Positions 18,978 through 27,554 of a DNA stretch of 42,137 nt are shown here, piece after piece. The notes below the pieces were generated by a model that worked only from the letters and a program-made list of their open reading frames with translations, was not told the DNA's origin and made no database searches. Source of the stretch: Streptosporangiales bacterium (GTDB taxonomy: Bacteria > Actinomycetota > Actinomycetes > Streptosporangiales > Streptosporangiaceae); contig WRBL01000014.1 of the NCBI GenBank assembly GCA_009784565.1, forward strand, positions 1 through 42,137, in the 5' to 3' direction. The first letter of the stretch is position 1. Each line of letters begins with the position of its first letter. A program made the translations under genes and the position numbers.

Positions 18978-20635
18978 GCGGTGTGAACATGACGACGTTC
19001 TCCATCGTCGTCGTCCTCTTCGTCGTGGTCACCGTGGTCGGCTTCGCGGCGGCCCGCTGGCGCCGGGCCGAGGACATGCTCCACCTGAACGAGTGGGGCC
19101 TGGGCGGCCGCAGCTTCGGCACGTTCATCGCGTGGTTCCTCCTCGGCGGCGACCTCTACACCGCCTACACGTTCATCGCCGTCCCGGCGCTGGTGTACGG
19201 CTCGGGCTCGATCGGCTTCTACGCGGTCGCCTACACGATCATGGCGTTCCCGATCGCGTTCGTCTTCCTGCCGCGGCTGTGGTCGGTGTCGCGGATCCAC
19301 AATTACGTCACCCCGGCCGACTTCATCCGGGGCCGCTACGGCTCCAAGGGCCTGTCCACCGCCATGGCGGTTACCGGCATCCTGGCCCTCATGCCGTACA
19401 TCGCCCTGCAGCTGGTCGGCATCCAGGCCGTGCTCACGGTCATGGGCGTGCATATCGGCGGCGGCAGCGGCTGGATGAAGGACCTGCCCCTGTTCATCGC
19501 CTTCCTGGTGCTGGCGATCTACACCTACGTGTCCGGGCTCCGCGCCCCGGCCGCGATCGCCTTCGTCAAGGACACGCTGATCTACGTGTTCGTGATCGTC
19601 GCGGTCTTCTACATCCCGACGAAGCTCGGCGGCTGGGGTCACATCTTCGGCACGGTCCAGACCCACATGGCCTCGACCAGCCCGAAGACCGGCAAGCCGT
19701 TCGGCACCTTCGTCCCGTCCACCAAGTCCATCGGCTCCACCCAGTTCGACTTCGCCACCCTCGCCCTCGGCTCGGCCCTGGCGCTGTTCGTCTACCCGCA
19801 CTCGATCACCGGCGTGCTGTCCACCAAGCGCCGCGAGACCATCAAGCGGAACATGGCCCTGCTGCCCGCGTACTCGCTGCTGCTCGGCCTGATCGCCCTG
19901 CTCGGGTACATGGCTCTCGCCGACAAGACGACGGTGGCCCACGTCAAGGGGGCCAAGAACAACGCCCAGCTGGCGATCCCCTACCTGTTCCAGCACATGT
20001 TCCCGAGCTGGTTCACCGGCATCGCGTTCGCCGGGATCATCATCGGCGCCCTCGTGCCGGCCGCGATCATGGCGATCGGCGCGGCGAACCTGTTCACCCG
20101 CAACATCTTCAAGGAGTTCATCCGGCGGGACGCGACGCCGCGGACCGAGACGAGGGTCTCCCAGTGGGCGTCGCTGGTGGTCAAGCTCGGGGCGCTCTAC
20201 TTCGCGGTCGCGCTGCCCAGCACGTTCGCGATCAACCTGCAGCTGCTCGGCGGGCTGTGGATCCTGCAGATCTTCCCGATGCTGGTGGGCGGCCTGTTCA
20301 CCCGCTGGTTCCACAAGTGGGCGCTGCTCATCGGCTGGGCGGCCGGGATGATCTTCGGCACGATCGCGGCCTACAAGGTGTCCAGCCCGACCGCGTCGCA
20401 CTGGGCCGGGTCCTCGGACATCATCTGGGGCCACAGCGTCTACATCGGCTTCGCCGCGTTCGTCCTCAACGTGGTGATCGCGGTCGTGCTGACGCTGGTC
20501 TTCAAGGCGGTCAAGCTGCCTGAGGGCGCCGACGAGACCCAGCGCCACGAATACACGGCGGACCCGAAGCCGGAAGAGGTCCCGGTCCCCGTGGGAGCCG
20601 CCGCGGCCACGGCCACGGCCACAACAACCGAATAG
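18974..20635 (+). CDS. Sodium:solute symporter family protein (MctP-like), copy A
   Basis: NEWGLGGRSFGTFIAWFLLGGDLYTAYTFIAVPALVYGSGSIGFYAV; multi-TM SSS family features. Confidence 0.93.
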   Translation: MSGVNMTTFSIVVVLFVVVTVVGFAAARWRRAEDMLHLNEWGLGGRSFGTFIAWFLLGGDLYTAYTFIAVPALVYGSGSIGFYAVAYTIMAFPIAFVFLPRLWSVSRIHNYVTPADFIRGRYGSKGLSTAMAVTGILALMPYIALQLVGIQAVLTVMGVHIGGGSGWMKDLPLFIAFLVLAIYTYVSGLRAPAAIAFVKDTLIYVFVIVAVFYIPTKLGGWGHIFGTVQTHMASTSPKTGKPFGTFVPSTKSIGSTQFDFATLALGSALALFVYPHSITGVLSTKRRETIKRNMALLPAYSLLLGLIALLGYMALADKTTVAHVKGAKNNAQLAIPYLFQHMFPSWFTGIAFAGIIIGALVPAAIMAIGAANLFTRNIFKEFIRRDATPRTETRVSQWASLVVKLGALYFAVALPSTFAINLQLLGGLWILQIFPMLVGGLFTRWFHKWALLIGWAAGMIFGTIAAYKVSSPTASHWAGSSDIIWGHSVYIGFAAFVLNVVIAVVLTLVFKAVKLPEGADETQRHEYTADPKPEEVPVPVGAAAATATATTTE

Positions 20636-20670
20636 GCCGAACGGGCTGGCGGCACCCGCGCCGCCGCCGG

Positions 20671-20705
20671 AACGCCGCCGTGTCCTCTCCGGACACGGCG
20701 GCGTT
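20671..20705. terminator. Shared bidirectional terminator between convergent symporter modules
   Basis: Perfect 15-bp arms AACGCCGCCGTGTCC / GGACACGGCGGCGTT, 5-nt loop. Confidence 0.8.
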
Positions 20706-20714
20706 CGCTTTTCG

Positions 20715-22349
20715 TCAGTCGGAGGCCGCTCCCGCCGGAACCGGGGCCGGGGTGTCCGACGGGTCGGCGCGGTACTGATGCGGCAGGGTCTCGTCGGCGC
20801 CTTCCGGGGCCCTGACGGCCTTGAAGACCAGCGTCAGCACGACGGAGAGCACGACGTTAATGACGAGCGCGGTGAACCCGATGTAGACGCTGTGCCCGAA
20901 GACGATGTCCGACGAGTTCGCCCAGTGCGACTCCGTCGGGCTGGACACCTTGTAGGCCGCGACGGTGCCGAAGACCATCCCCGCCGCCCAGGCGATGAGC
21001 AGCGCCCACCTGTGGAACCAGCGGGTGAACAGGCCTCCCACCAGCATCACGAAGAGCTGCAGGATCCACACGCCGCCCAGCAGCTGCAGGTTGATGGAGA
21101 ACGTGTGCGGGAGCCAGATGGCGAACGCCAGAGCGCCGAACTTGACCACCAGGGAGGCCCACTGGGACACCCTGGTCTCAAGCCGGGCCGAGGCGTCCGG
21201 TTTGAAGAAGTCCTTGAAGATGTTGCGGGTGAACAGGTTCGCGGCGGCGATGGCCATGATCGCGGCCGGGACGAGGGCCCCGATGATGATCCCGGCGAAC
21301 GCGATGCCGGTGAACCAGCTCGGGAACATGTGCTGGAACAGGTACGGCACCGCGAGCTGCGCGTTGTCCGCCTTCTTGACTTCCCCGGCGGTGGTCTTGT
21401 CGGCGATGGCCATGTACCCGAACAGCGCGATGCACCCGAGCAGGACCGAGTAGGCGGGAAGCAGCGCCATGTTCCGCTTGATCACGTCACGCCGCCTGGT
21501 GGACAGCGCGCCGGTGATGGTGTGCGGGTAGAGGAACAGCGCCATGGCCGAGCCGATCGACAGGGTGACGAAGTCGAACTGGGTGGAGCCGGTGGACTTG
21601 CTGGTCGGGATGAACGTGCCGAACGGCTTCCCGGTCTTGGGGTTCGTCGACGCCATGTGCGTCTTCACCAGGCCGAAGATGTGCTCCCAGCCGCCCAGCC
21701 GGGACGGGATGTAGAAGATCGCCACGAGCACGAACACGTAGATCAGCGTGTCCTTGATGAAGGAGATCGCGGCCGGGGCCCGCAGCCCGGACACGTAGGT
21801 GAAGACGGCCAGGACGATGAACGCGACGAACAGCGGGATGTCCTGGACGTAGGGGTTGGACGCCCCGGCCGCGACGCCCATCACCGTCAGCACCGCCTGG
21901 ATGCCGACGAGCTGCAGCGCGATGTAGGGCATCAGCGCCAGGATGCCGGTGAAGGCCGCCGCCAGGGACAGGCCGCGGGACCCGTACCGGCCGCGGATGA
22001 AGTCCGCGGGCGTCACGTAATTGTGGACCCGGGACACCGACCACAGCCGCGGCAGGAAGATGAACGCGATCGGGAACACCAGGATCGTGTAGGAGACCGC
22101 GAAGAAGCCGATCGAGCCGGACGCGAAGACCAGGGCGGGGACCGCGATGAACGTGTAGGCGGTGTACAGGTCGCCGCCGAGCAGGAACCAGCCGATGAAC
22201 GTGCCGAACCCCCGGCCGCCGAGGCCCCATTCGTTGAGGTGCAGCATGTTCTCCGCGCGGCGCCAGCGGGCCGCGGCGAAACCGACGAAGGTGACGACGA
22301 GGAACAGGACGACGACGATGGTAAAGGTGACGGGGTTGACGTTGGTCAC
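20715..22349 (-). CDS. Sodium:solute symporter family protein (MctP-like), copy B
   Basis: Closely similar to copy A over most of its length (NEWGLGGRGFGTFIGWFLLGGDLYTAYTFIAVPALVFASGSIGFFAV...). Confidence 0.93.
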   Translation of the reverse strand: MTNVNPVTFTIVVVLFLVVTFVGFAAARWRRAENMLHLNEWGLGGRGFGTFIGWFLLGGDLYTAYTFIAVPALVFASGSIGFFAVSYTILVFPIAFIFLPRLWSVSRVHNYVTPADFIRGRYGSRGLSLAAAFTGILALMPYIALQLVGIQAVLTVMGVAAGASNPYVQDIPLFVAFIVLAVFTYVSGLRAPAAISFIKDTLIYVFVLVAIFYIPSRLGGWEHIFGLVKTHMASTNPKTGKPFGTFIPTSKSTGSTQFDFVTLSIGSAMALFLYPHTITGALSTRRRDVIKRNMALLPAYSVLLGCIALFGYMAIADKTTAGEVKKADNAQLAVPYLFQHMFPSWFTGIAFAGIIIGALVPAAIMAIAAANLFTRNIFKDFFKPDASARLETRVSQWASLVVKFGALAFAIWLPHTFSINLQLLGGVWILQLFVMLVGGLFTRWFHRWALLIAWAAGMVFGTVAAYKVSSPTESHWANSSDIVFGHSVYIGFTALVINVVLSVVLTLVFKAVRAPEGADETLPHQYRADPSDTPAPVPAGAASD

Positions 22350-22597
22350 TGGTCCGCCTCCCGGCCGGCAAGCCTGCGCTGCAGCAGCATGGTGATCCAC
22401 AGCACGATCGCGACGACCGGCATGTACGCCAGCAAGTAGAAGTAGAAGAACGGCCAGCTGCCGATCTTCGGCGTTTCGACAGCGTAGAGCGGGATCCAGA
22501 TCGTGAAGAATATCGTCGCCGTCAGCAGCAGGACGATGACGGCGGCGGTAACCGGATGGGCGGCGGCCGCGTTTCGGTGCTTGGTGGACTCGGACAT
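22346..22597 (-). CDS. DUF3311-like small two-TM membrane protein (symporter partner), copy B
   Basis: 83 aa; TPKIGSWPFFYFYLLAYMPVVAIVLWITMLLQRRLAG; same 4-nt overlap architecture as copy A. Confidence 0.87.
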   Translation of the reverse strand: MSESTKHRNAAAAHPVTAAVIVLLLTATIFFTIWIPLYAVETPKIGSWPFFYFYLLAYMPVVAIVLWITMLLQRRLAGREADQ

Positions 22598-22622
22598 CGG
22601 ATGTCCTCCCGGGCAACATTCA

Positions 22623-22638
22623 TGTGACTTACGTCACT
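22623..22638. promoter_or_regulatory. CRP-like site TGTGA-CTTACG-TCACT upstream of symporter module B
   Basis: Nearly consensus TGTGA-N6-TCACA, nested within GGGCAA (22611-22616) / TTGCCC (22642-22647). Confidence 0.5.
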
Positions 22639-22716
22639 CGATTGCCCATCATGGTCCGCCCGTTCAGCGCATATGGCAATGCCCAATAAATCGCGTCTAT
22701 CAGGACAGGACGCCTG

Positions 22717-23997
22717 TCATGGCCGACGTGACCGGGCGACGACGCGGCTCAGGGCCTCGACCACCCGCGGGTCGTACTCGCCCGCGGTGTCGAGGCGGAG
22801 CCGTTCCACCGCGGCGGTGGAACGGCTGGCCTCGGCGGAGCTGCCCACCAGGTCATCGAAGGCGTTGGCCGCGCGGATGATGCGGCTGCTCAGGGGCGGT
22901 TCCTGATCGTTCCCGGCGGGGCGGCAGGGGTCGCTCTGACGGCGGACGATGTCGGCGACCGAGTCGAGCACCCGGGCCTGCTGGATGACCTCGGCCCCGT
23001 ACTCGGCGATCCGCCGCTGCTCGTCGCGGACGACGAGGACGGTGGCCCCTCCGGGAATGGGGTCGCGCAGGGACAGCTGGCCGATGTCGTGCATGAGCGC
23101 GGCGTACTCGAGTTCCAGCAGCGCGGGCTCGGGCATGCCGAGCTCCCGGCCGACCGCCACCGCCAGCCGGCTGACCCGGGTGGAGTGGCCCGGCTCGACG
23201 TAGCCGCCGATCTCGGTAACGCGGGACAGGGCCCGCACCGTCTGCAGGTAGGTTGCCCGGATGCCGGCGTAGCGGCGCAGCGCCACCTGGGTAACCAGCA
23301 GCGGGACGCTGAACACGGCCACGGCCGCCAGCCCCATGACCTCGGCCGCGAAGGCGATCAGCAGGGCGGAGGCCCCGACCGCGGTGCCGAGCGGAAGCTG
23401 GACGCGCATCTCGTCGGTGAGCGTCACGCCGAACCGGCCGCCCAGTGCCTCGGCCCGGACGAGGGCCGAGATCACGGCCTCGACCAGCCAGGCCAGGATG
23501 ACCAGGGAGATCATCACGGGCAGTTCGGACCACCAGTGCCGGGTGACCACGCTGCCTATCACCAGGGGGCAGAAGATCCCGGCCACGCAGGCGACGGCCA
23601 GCAGCCGGGCGCCCATCCCCTCGAGCCGGACGGCCCGGCCCACCGCCAGGTGCGGCAGCGCCCCGATGACCATGCCGATGGCGGCCACCGCGACCACCTG
23701 CTGGGCGGTCTCCAGCGCCGGACGGTCGCCTATCCGGAGCAGCAGCGCGTAGCCGAGCGAGCCCGCCGTCGCGATCGGCGACGCCTCGCGGTCGCCGGGC
23801 ATGTTCAGCCGCAGCAGCTCGCCCAGCGCGATCAGCGCCCCGAAGACCAGCGCCGTCGACGGGTCGCGGACGCCGGCCACGGCGGTCTGCACGACGCACG
23901 CCGCCATCAGCAAAGCGGCGAAAGCGATCAGCAGCGATCGCCCGGAGTCGAGGAGCCGCCGCGGGAAGCCCCGCGGCCGGCGCGCGCGTTCCCCCAT
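22717..23997 (-). CDS. Multi-TM HD-domain protein lacking the GYP motif
   Basis: Hydrophobic N-terminal half followed by HSTRVSRLAVAVGRELGMPEPALLELEYAALMHDIGQLSL; no HHE...DGKGYP segment. Confidence 0.82.
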   Translation of the reverse strand: MGERARRPRGFPRRLLDSGRSLLIAFAALLMAACVVQTAVAGVRDPSTALVFGALIALGELLRLNMPGDREASPIATAGSLGYALLLRIGDRPALETAQQVVAVAAIGMVIGALPHLAVGRAVRLEGMGARLLAVACVAGIFCPLVIGSVVTRHWWSELPVMISLVILAWLVEAVISALVRAEALGGRFGVTLTDEMRVQLPLGTAVGASALLIAFAAEVMGLAAVAVFSVPLLVTQVALRRYAGIRATYLQTVRALSRVTEIGGYVEPGHSTRVSRLAVAVGRELGMPEPALLELEYAALMHDIGQLSLRDPIPGGATVLVVRDEQRRIAEYGAEVIQQARVLDSVADIVRRQSDPCRPAGNDQEPPLSSRIIRAANAFDDLVGSSAEASRSTAAVERLRLDTAGEYDPRVVEALSRVVARSRRP

Positions 23998-24002
23998 CCC
24001 GG

Positions 24003-25307
24003 CTACATGCTCTCGATGGCGGGCAGTCCGGCGGAGTCCGCCTCATCGGCGGCGACCGGCGGCGGTTCGGGCGTCTTCCAGCCGTCGCGCTCAAGCGCCG
24101 CGATGAACGCGTCGACGAAGGCCGGGTCGAACTGCAGGCCCGCCCACCGGCGCAGTTCCTCGATGGCCTCGGGGATGGGCCGGGCGCCGCGGTAGGAACG
24201 GGTGGACGTCATGGCGTCGAAGGCGTCGGCGACCCCGAGCACCCGGCCGAATTCCGGGATCTCGTCCCCGGCCAGGCCCATCGGGTACCCCTTGCCGTCG
24301 ATGCGCTCATGATGGTGCATGATCCCGGCCAGGGCCTCGTCGAGGAATCCGATCTCCCTGACGATGTCGAGGCCGCGCATCGGGTGAAGCTGGATGGCGG
24401 CGTACTCGTCGTCGGTGAGCTTGCCGCTCTTCTGCAGGACCGTGGTGGGCACGCCGAGCTTGCCGACGTCGTGCAGCATGCCCGCCAGCCGGAGGGCGTC
24501 GGTCCGGTCGGTCCGCATCCCGATCTCGCGGGCGATCATCACCGCGCCCCGCGATACCCGCTCGCTGTGTCCCCGGGTGTAGACGTCCTTGGTCTCCACC
24601 GCCTGGCACAGCGCGCTGACCGTGGCCTCGTAGGCCCGCTGCTGGGCGGCGAACTGCGCGACCGCCCACCGGGCGACCACCAGCGGGATCAGCACCAGGA
24701 ACGGGGCGAACGGCCCGAGCACGGTCCACAGCGCCGCGGTGAGCAGGCCGAAAGCGCCGTAGCCCAGGTCGGTGACGATGAGCTTGGCGTGAAGGTCCGG
24801 CCTGCGGGACTGGCCTGGTTCCCGGGTCAGCCAGAGCACGCCGCCCACCAGGGCGAAGTTAACGATGACGTGGACCAGGTCAGCGGCCGCGAACGGCGCG
24901 ACGATGCCGGGAAACGACCTGGGGCCCGGCTGCCCCACGTGCCCGCCGGCCAGGACGAACACCTTGCCCGCCGCGTACGCGCTGAGCGCGAACACGGCGG
25001 TGTTGAACAGCCGCTGCTGGGGCGACGGGCCGCGGCGGATGCTGAAGAGCGTGCAGCAGCCCACGAGGGCGCCGCCCACGGGCCCGACCAGGACCACCGC
25101 GGCCAGGCTGGCGATGCTGACCGCCGACCAGGCCAGGCTCCGGGACCGGAGCACGGTGGCATAGGACTCCGAGACGATCACCAGGAGGCCGAGCGCGGCA
25201 ACCTGCGCCCAGTCCATTCCGGCGAACGGGCCAAAGGCGATAGCCGCCACGGCCGCGGCGATGACCACACCGATGTACGGCCACGCGCCCCACCGGAACC
25301 TGCCCAC
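24003..25307 (-). CDS. Multi-TM HD-GYP domain protein (putative cyclic-di-GMP phosphodiesterase), GTG start
   Basis: HSERVSRGAVMIAREIG, LAGMLHDVGKLGVPTTVLQKSGKLTDDEY, HHERIDGKGYPMGLAGDEIP; GGGGGGAGC precedes GTG at 25307. Confidence 0.88.
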   Translation of the reverse strand: MGRFRWGAWPYIGVVIAAAVAAIAFGPFAGMDWAQVAALGLLVIVSESYATVLRSRSLAWSAVSIASLAAVVLVGPVGGALVGCCTLFSIRRGPSPQQRLFNTAVFALSAYAAGKVFVLAGGHVGQPGPRSFPGIVAPFAAADLVHVIVNFALVGGVLWLTREPGQSRRPDLHAKLIVTDLGYGAFGLLTAALWTVLGPFAPFLVLIPLVVARWAVAQFAAQQRAYEATVSALCQAVETKDVYTRGHSERVSRGAVMIAREIGMRTDRTDALRLAGMLHDVGKLGVPTTVLQKSGKLTDDEYAAIQLHPMRGLDIVREIGFLDEALAGIMHHHERIDGKGYPMGLAGDEIPEFGRVLGVADAFDAMTSTRSYRGARPIPEAIEELRRWAGLQFDPAFVDAFIAALERDGWKTPEPPPVAADEADSAGLPAIESM

Positions 25308-25360
25308 GCTCCCCCCTAGTACCCAGTGACGGTTAACCCTCACCGCGCCGTCCGACAGCA

Positions 25361-25429
25361 TTACCCCCAGGAAACCCCGAAGGTCAACGACGAGGCCAGC
25401 TTGAAGTTCGCTACCGACTGAGTCTGCAT
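25361..25429 (-). CDS. Unannotated 22-aa small ORF
   Basis: Hand translation ATG CAG ACT CAG TCG GTA GCG AAC TTC AAG CTG GCC TCG TCG TTG ACC TTC GGG GTT TCC TGG GGG TAA = MQTQSVANFKLASSLTFGVSWG; GGGAGG Shine-Dalgarno 7 nt upstream of ATG. Confidence 0.55.
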   Translation of the reverse strand: MQTQSVANFKLASSLTFGVSWG

Positions 25430-25561
25430 GGGTAGACCTCCCTCGCGCTACTGCCGACGACAAGGCACTTGTCGTCCGTCCACAACAGGATAACGTGGCC
25501 GCTCGAATTCGCGCAGACCTAGTTTTCCGCCGTGAGGCGAGGGATGCCGGCCGACTCCCCG

Positions 25562-25834
25562 CTAGTCGGCGACTTCGAGATCCGCCTGGGCTTCCCGGAT
25601 GCGGACCAGCACCTTGTCCCGGAGCTCGGAGGGAGCGGGGTCGCAGCCGCAGTGCTTGTGCACGAGCTTCTTGACCGCTTCCTCGAGCCCGACCTCCCGC
25701 AGGCAGGGCCCGCACTCCTCCAGGTGCTGGCGGATGGTCTCGCAGTCCGCCTCCGACATCTCGCCGTCGAGGTACCAGTAGACCCGGTCGAGTACCTCGC
25801 TACAGCCGACTTCGTTCGGGTCTCCGCAGCTCAT
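25562..25834 (-). CDS. rsrA: Mycothiol-system zinc anti-sigma factor RsrA
   Basis: [67 protein letters not shown]-x3-C-x2-C motif; 1-nt overlap with sigR. Confidence 0.95.
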   Translation of the reverse strand: MSCGDPNEVGCSEVLDRVYWYLDGEMSEADCETIRQHLEECGPCLREVGLEEAVKKLVHKHCGCDPAPSELRDKVLVRIREAQADLEVAD

Positions 25835-26619
25835 TACGCACCTTCCTCAGCCTGGCTGGCCTCGGTCGCTGGGGTACTGTCCCCAGAGCCGCTGGCGGTG
25901 GCGCGGACCAGGCCGCGATCGGCGGCGTAATCCTGGAGCATCTCGCGCAGCTGACGGCGGCCGCGGTGCAGCCGGGACATCACGGTACCGATGGGGGTAT
26001 TCATGATGTCAGCGATTTCCTTGTACGCGAATCCTTCGACATCGGCCAGGTAGACCGCGATCCGGAACTCCTCCGGAAGGCTCTGCAGGGCCGTCTTGAT
26101 GTCGGAGTCCGGTAGTCCTTCCAGGGCCTCGGCCTCAGCCGATTTCAGCCCCGTGGACGTGTGTGACGCCGCCCGGGCGAGCTGCCAGTCCTCGACCTCG
26201 TCCGCCCCGGAACGCTGCGGCTCTCGCTGCCGCTTCCGGTAGGTGTTGATGAACGTGTTGGTGAGGATCCGGAACAGCCACGCCTTAAGGTTCGTCCCTG
26301 GCTGGAACTGGTGAAACGACGCATAGGCCTTAGCGAAGGTCTCCTGCACCAGGTCCTCGGCGTCCGCCGGGTTCCGCGTCATCCGGAGGGCGGCGGAGTA
26401 CAGCTGGTCCAGGTACGGCATGACGTCCGCTTCGAAGCGCTCACCGCGCTCCTGGAGTGTCTCTGGAACGGGACCCACCCCCTCTCGGTTCTCGTTCTCC
26501 TGCACGCGAAGACCGTACGAGAATACCCGGCCGCCCCGTGCGGGCTGCGGCGGACATGACCGCAGCCGACGATTAGCGAGCTTACCGCCCGCGTGCTGAG
26601 AGGGTGAGGCAACTGCCAT
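25834..26619 (-). CDS. sigR: ECF sigma factor SigR (redox stress); start codon uncertain
   Basis: [66 protein letters not shown] ... [50 protein letters not shown] carries about 55 extra N-terminal residues; a shorter form from an internal GTG is possible. Confidence 0.94.
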   Translation of the reverse strand: MAVASPSQHAGGKLANRRLRSCPPQPARGGRVFSYGLRVQENENREGVGPVPETLQERGERFEADVMPYLDQLYSAALRMTRNPADAEDLVQETFAKAYASFHQFQPGTNLKAWLFRILTNTFINTYRKRQREPQRSGADEVEDWQLARAASHTSTGLKSAEAEALEGLPDSDIKTALQSLPEEFRIAVYLADVEGFAYKEIADIMNTPIGTVMSRLHRGRRQLREMLQDYAADRGLVRATASGSGDSTPATEASQAEEGA

Positions 26620-26628
26620 GACCGGTGC

Positions 26629-26654
26629 AACACGTTTCGCTTCCCTGTCATTCC
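26629..26654 (-). promoter_or_regulatory. SigR-type promoter GGAAT-N18-GTT upstream of sigR
   Basis: Minus strand reads GGAAT-GACAGGGAAGCGAAACGT-GTT; spacer is exactly 18 nt. Confidence 0.8.
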
Positions 26655-26777
26655 GTCCCTGGCCACAGATCCGCGATTGTTTGCCGCGGCTGCCGGAGAT
26701 CGGCGCAAGAATCCCTCAAAATCAGGGCACGAAGGCCGGTGATGGAACGTCTAAGGGGGGAAGGTTAAGAAGCGAGG

Positions 26778-27554
26778 GTGCTCCCGAGCGGGCACCCGGC
26801 CAGGAGTCACCCCGTGTACGCAAGCGCCATCGCCGTCACCGGCGCCGACCCGGCCACGGTCTATGCGCAGTTCCGCGCGGCCGTCGCACAGGCTCAGCTC
26901 ACCCAATGGCTGGCGGGCCTGGATTCGGCGTCCACTCGGTCGACCATCATCGACATTTCCGGAAAAGAAACGAACGCATCCGAGCTGGCGACGAGGCGCG
27001 GCCACCACGTGGTCAGGGTGCTCCCGGCCGGCGAGGAGCCGATGCCCCCTCCCGGGGCGGCAACGGTCCTCGGCGACGAATTCGGACTGGAATTCGTCGC
27101 CGACGGGTGCGCCGACGGGGTGATCGCCGAGGACGGGACCCTGTCCCGCAACCTCGCCGCCGAGAGCATGGTCAGCGAGATCGCCCGGGTCCTGAGGCCC
27201 GGCGGCCGGGTGTTCGCCTGCGTGGACAACCAGACGCGGGGCATGGCGGCACTGGCCCAGCAGAACGCGTGGCCCAACCTGGCCGACCTGCCGCGCGCCG
27301 ATGTCCTGCTGGTGCCCTGGCCCGACGGCACGATCACCCGCTGCTACGCCTCCGAGCAGCTCCGCGAGCTGTTCACCGCGGCGGGCTTCGACGTGAGCTG
27401 GATCCGGCCCCGCACGGTCTTCGCGCAGCGCGCGGTCAGCTACCTGCTGGCCCGCGACCCGGGCAGCTTCCCCCAGCTCCTGAGCGCCGAACTCCGCGCC
27501 CGCTCCGATGATTCCGTCGGCGACCAGCTGGTCGTGTCCGCGCGGAGACGTTAG
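26778..27554 (+). CDS. Class I SAM-dependent methyltransferase-like protein
   Basis: ADGVIAEDGTLSRNLAAESMVSEIARVLRPGGRVFACVDN, ELFTAAGFDVSWIRPRTVF; alternative GTG start at 26814. Confidence 0.75.
   Translation: MLPSGHPARSHPVYASAIAVTGADPATVYAQFRAAVAQAQLTQWLAGLDSASTRSTIIDISGKETNASELATRRGHHVVRVLPAGEEPMPPPGAATVLGDEFGLEFVADGCADGVIAEDGTLSRNLAAESMVSEIARVLRPGGRVFACVDNQTRGMAALAQQNAWPNLADLPRADVLLVPWPDGTITRCYASEQLRELFTAAGFDVSWIRPRTVFAQRAVSYLLARDPGSFPQLLSAELRARSDDSVGDQLVVSARRR

Noticed and set aside
18854-22439. Long antisense ORFs opposite both symporters (564 aa minus, 553 aa plus)
   Set aside because: Compositionally biased mirror ORFs of GC-rich membrane protein genes; no domain signals.
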